This document shows, one piece after another, positions 63,487-64,000 of a stretch of 64,000 nt of DNA. Location: positions 124,001 to 188,000 of the forward strand of contig NZ_AKCS01000005.1 of assembly GCF_000299035.1 (NCBI RefSeq), in the 5' to 3' direction. This DNA comes from Bacillus bingmayongensis. GTDB taxonomy: Bacteria; Bacillota; Bacilli; Bacillales; Bacillaceae_G. The number at the start of each line of letters is the position of its first letter. Within the stretch, counting starts at the first letter, position 1. The position numbers were made by a program, and so were the translations under genes. Below the pieces are notes generated by a model that was not told where the DNA came from, did not search any database, and worked only from the letters and a program-made list of their open reading frames with translations.

Positions 63487-64000
63487 TTACTTAAAAATCT
63501 TTCGCAAAATTTTAATTTTGTTCCTATAAGGTGGAAATACCAATCCTAACTCTACTCTTGAACTTTTCTTTAAAATACTTTTACGATGTGTAAAAGAATC
63601 AAAACTATGTTTCTCATGATAGGCACCGAACCCTGCATTTCCTACTCCACCAAAAGGTAAGTGGAGATTAGCCATATGTGACATTGTATCGTTGACGCAC
63701 CCTCCTCCAAAAGAAATTCGTCCTAATATCTGTTTTTCAACATTTTTATTTTCAGTAAACACATACAAAGCTAACGGTTTAGGATGGTTGTTAACCATAT
63801 GAATGACCTCATCTAAATCATTGTAATCCATAATTGGTAAAATCGGTACGAAAATTTCTTCTTTCATAACTGCAGCATCCCATGAATTTACTTCAAGAAG
63901 TGTTGGTTCAATATATAAATGATTTCTAGATGAATTCCCACCAAATACTATATAATTTTGGTCTTGTTCTAATATAGAAATAAGTCTATCGAATTGTCTC
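63487..64000 (-). CDS. Aldehyde dehydrogenase, C-terminal part
   Basis: The gene enters from the right edge; about 170 C-terminal residues are visible. IEPTLLEVNSWDAAVMKEEI then FVPILP includes the EEIFGP-type cofactor region, and GRISFGGGCVNDTMSHMANL then PFGGVGNAGFGAYHEKHSFD are typical of the AldX/YwdH group. The catalytic Cys and Glu lie outside the window. It would oxidise aldehydes with NAD(P). Confidence 0.88.
   Translation of the reverse strand, partial: RQFDRLISILEQDQNYIVFGGNSSRNHLYIEPTLLEVNSWDAAVMKEEIFVPILPIMDYNDLDEVIHMVNNHPKPLALYVFTENKNVEKQILGRISFGGGCVNDTMSHMANLHLPFGGVGNAGFGAYHEKHSFDSFTHRKSILKKSSRVELGLVFPPYRNKIKILRKIFK

Overview
The window looks like chromosomal DNA of a Bacillus cereus group member. 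It is AT-rich, with strong AGGAGG-type ribosome binding sites and frequent TTG/GTG starts. Family content points the same way: a CwlJ-type spore cortex hydrolase, a GerPF-like germination protein, a heterocycloanthracin-type bacteriocin precursor, bacillithiol transferase BstA, a second SecY, and very many GNAT, DinB, Nudix, EamA and MFS genes. No rRNA, tRNA, intact insertion sequence, prophage or CRISPR array is visible. The region reads as accessory chromosome: short, mostly monocistronic genes of both orientations separated by hairpin terminators, mixed with gene remnants.

Layout. 1-5.2 kb: partial 5TMR sensor kinase, protein-kinase-like gene, GrpB-family protein, E. coli-type SpeD, CwlJ paralogue. 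5.5-8.1 kb: a decayed GDSL-esterase/SDR chimera, then a T-box riboswitch controlling an MFS transporter, then a truncated serine hydrolase. 8.6-11.6 kb: YrrS-like, DUF3189 and an internally duplicated protein with a LexA-like box. 11.7-15.3 kb: two leader-peptide-controlled genes, an MFS transporter and an alpha/beta hydrolase resembling macrolide esterases, separated by a frameshifted GDPD. 15.5-25.6 kb: GrpB, MocR/EamA pair 1, GNAT, Nudix, heterocycloanthracin precursor, serine hydrolase, OFA-type MFS. 26-36.7 kb: secreted erythromycin-esterase-family protein, truncated HTH-LAGLIDADG endonuclease, Fes-like esterase, patatin, GNAT/BstA/GNAT cluster, FAD oxidoreductase, UppP. 37-49 kb: DinB, GIY-YIG, GNAT, DadA-like oxidase, YdeI-like, VOC, C1q-like protein, SecY2, methyltransferase, frameshifted isochorismatase. 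49.4-64 kb: MocR/EamA pairs 2 and 3, PAP2 phosphatase, CHRD, GerPF-like, broken SDR, M3 peptidase, alpha/beta hydrolase, HDWE-motif secreted protein, fatty-acid hydroxylase, partial aldehyde dehydrogenase.

The strongest theme is chemical defence sensed through translation. Three transporter or enzyme genes lie behind RNA devices that respond to ribosome or tRNA status. The T-box (6308-6585) precedes an MFS exporter. An 18-codon leader with two mutually exclusive hairpins (11766-11875) precedes a second MFS exporter. A 9-codon leader ending in Arg-Phe-Arg, the +X+ macrolide-arrest pattern, overlaps an intrinsic terminator (14335-14436) in front of a serine hydrolase with an intact Ser-Asp-His triad. 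A secreted Ere-family protein, two undecaprenyl-pyrophosphate phosphatases and a bacteriocin precursor fit the same theme. Three divergent MocR/EamA modules form a second theme.

Caution on quality: five genes carry what look like single-base deletions in A/T homopolymers (about 13634, 49130, 55288, 59319 and, less surely, 59676). That pattern suggests sequencing or assembly error rather than independent pseudogenisation. All family assignments come from reading motifs by eye; no database search was run.
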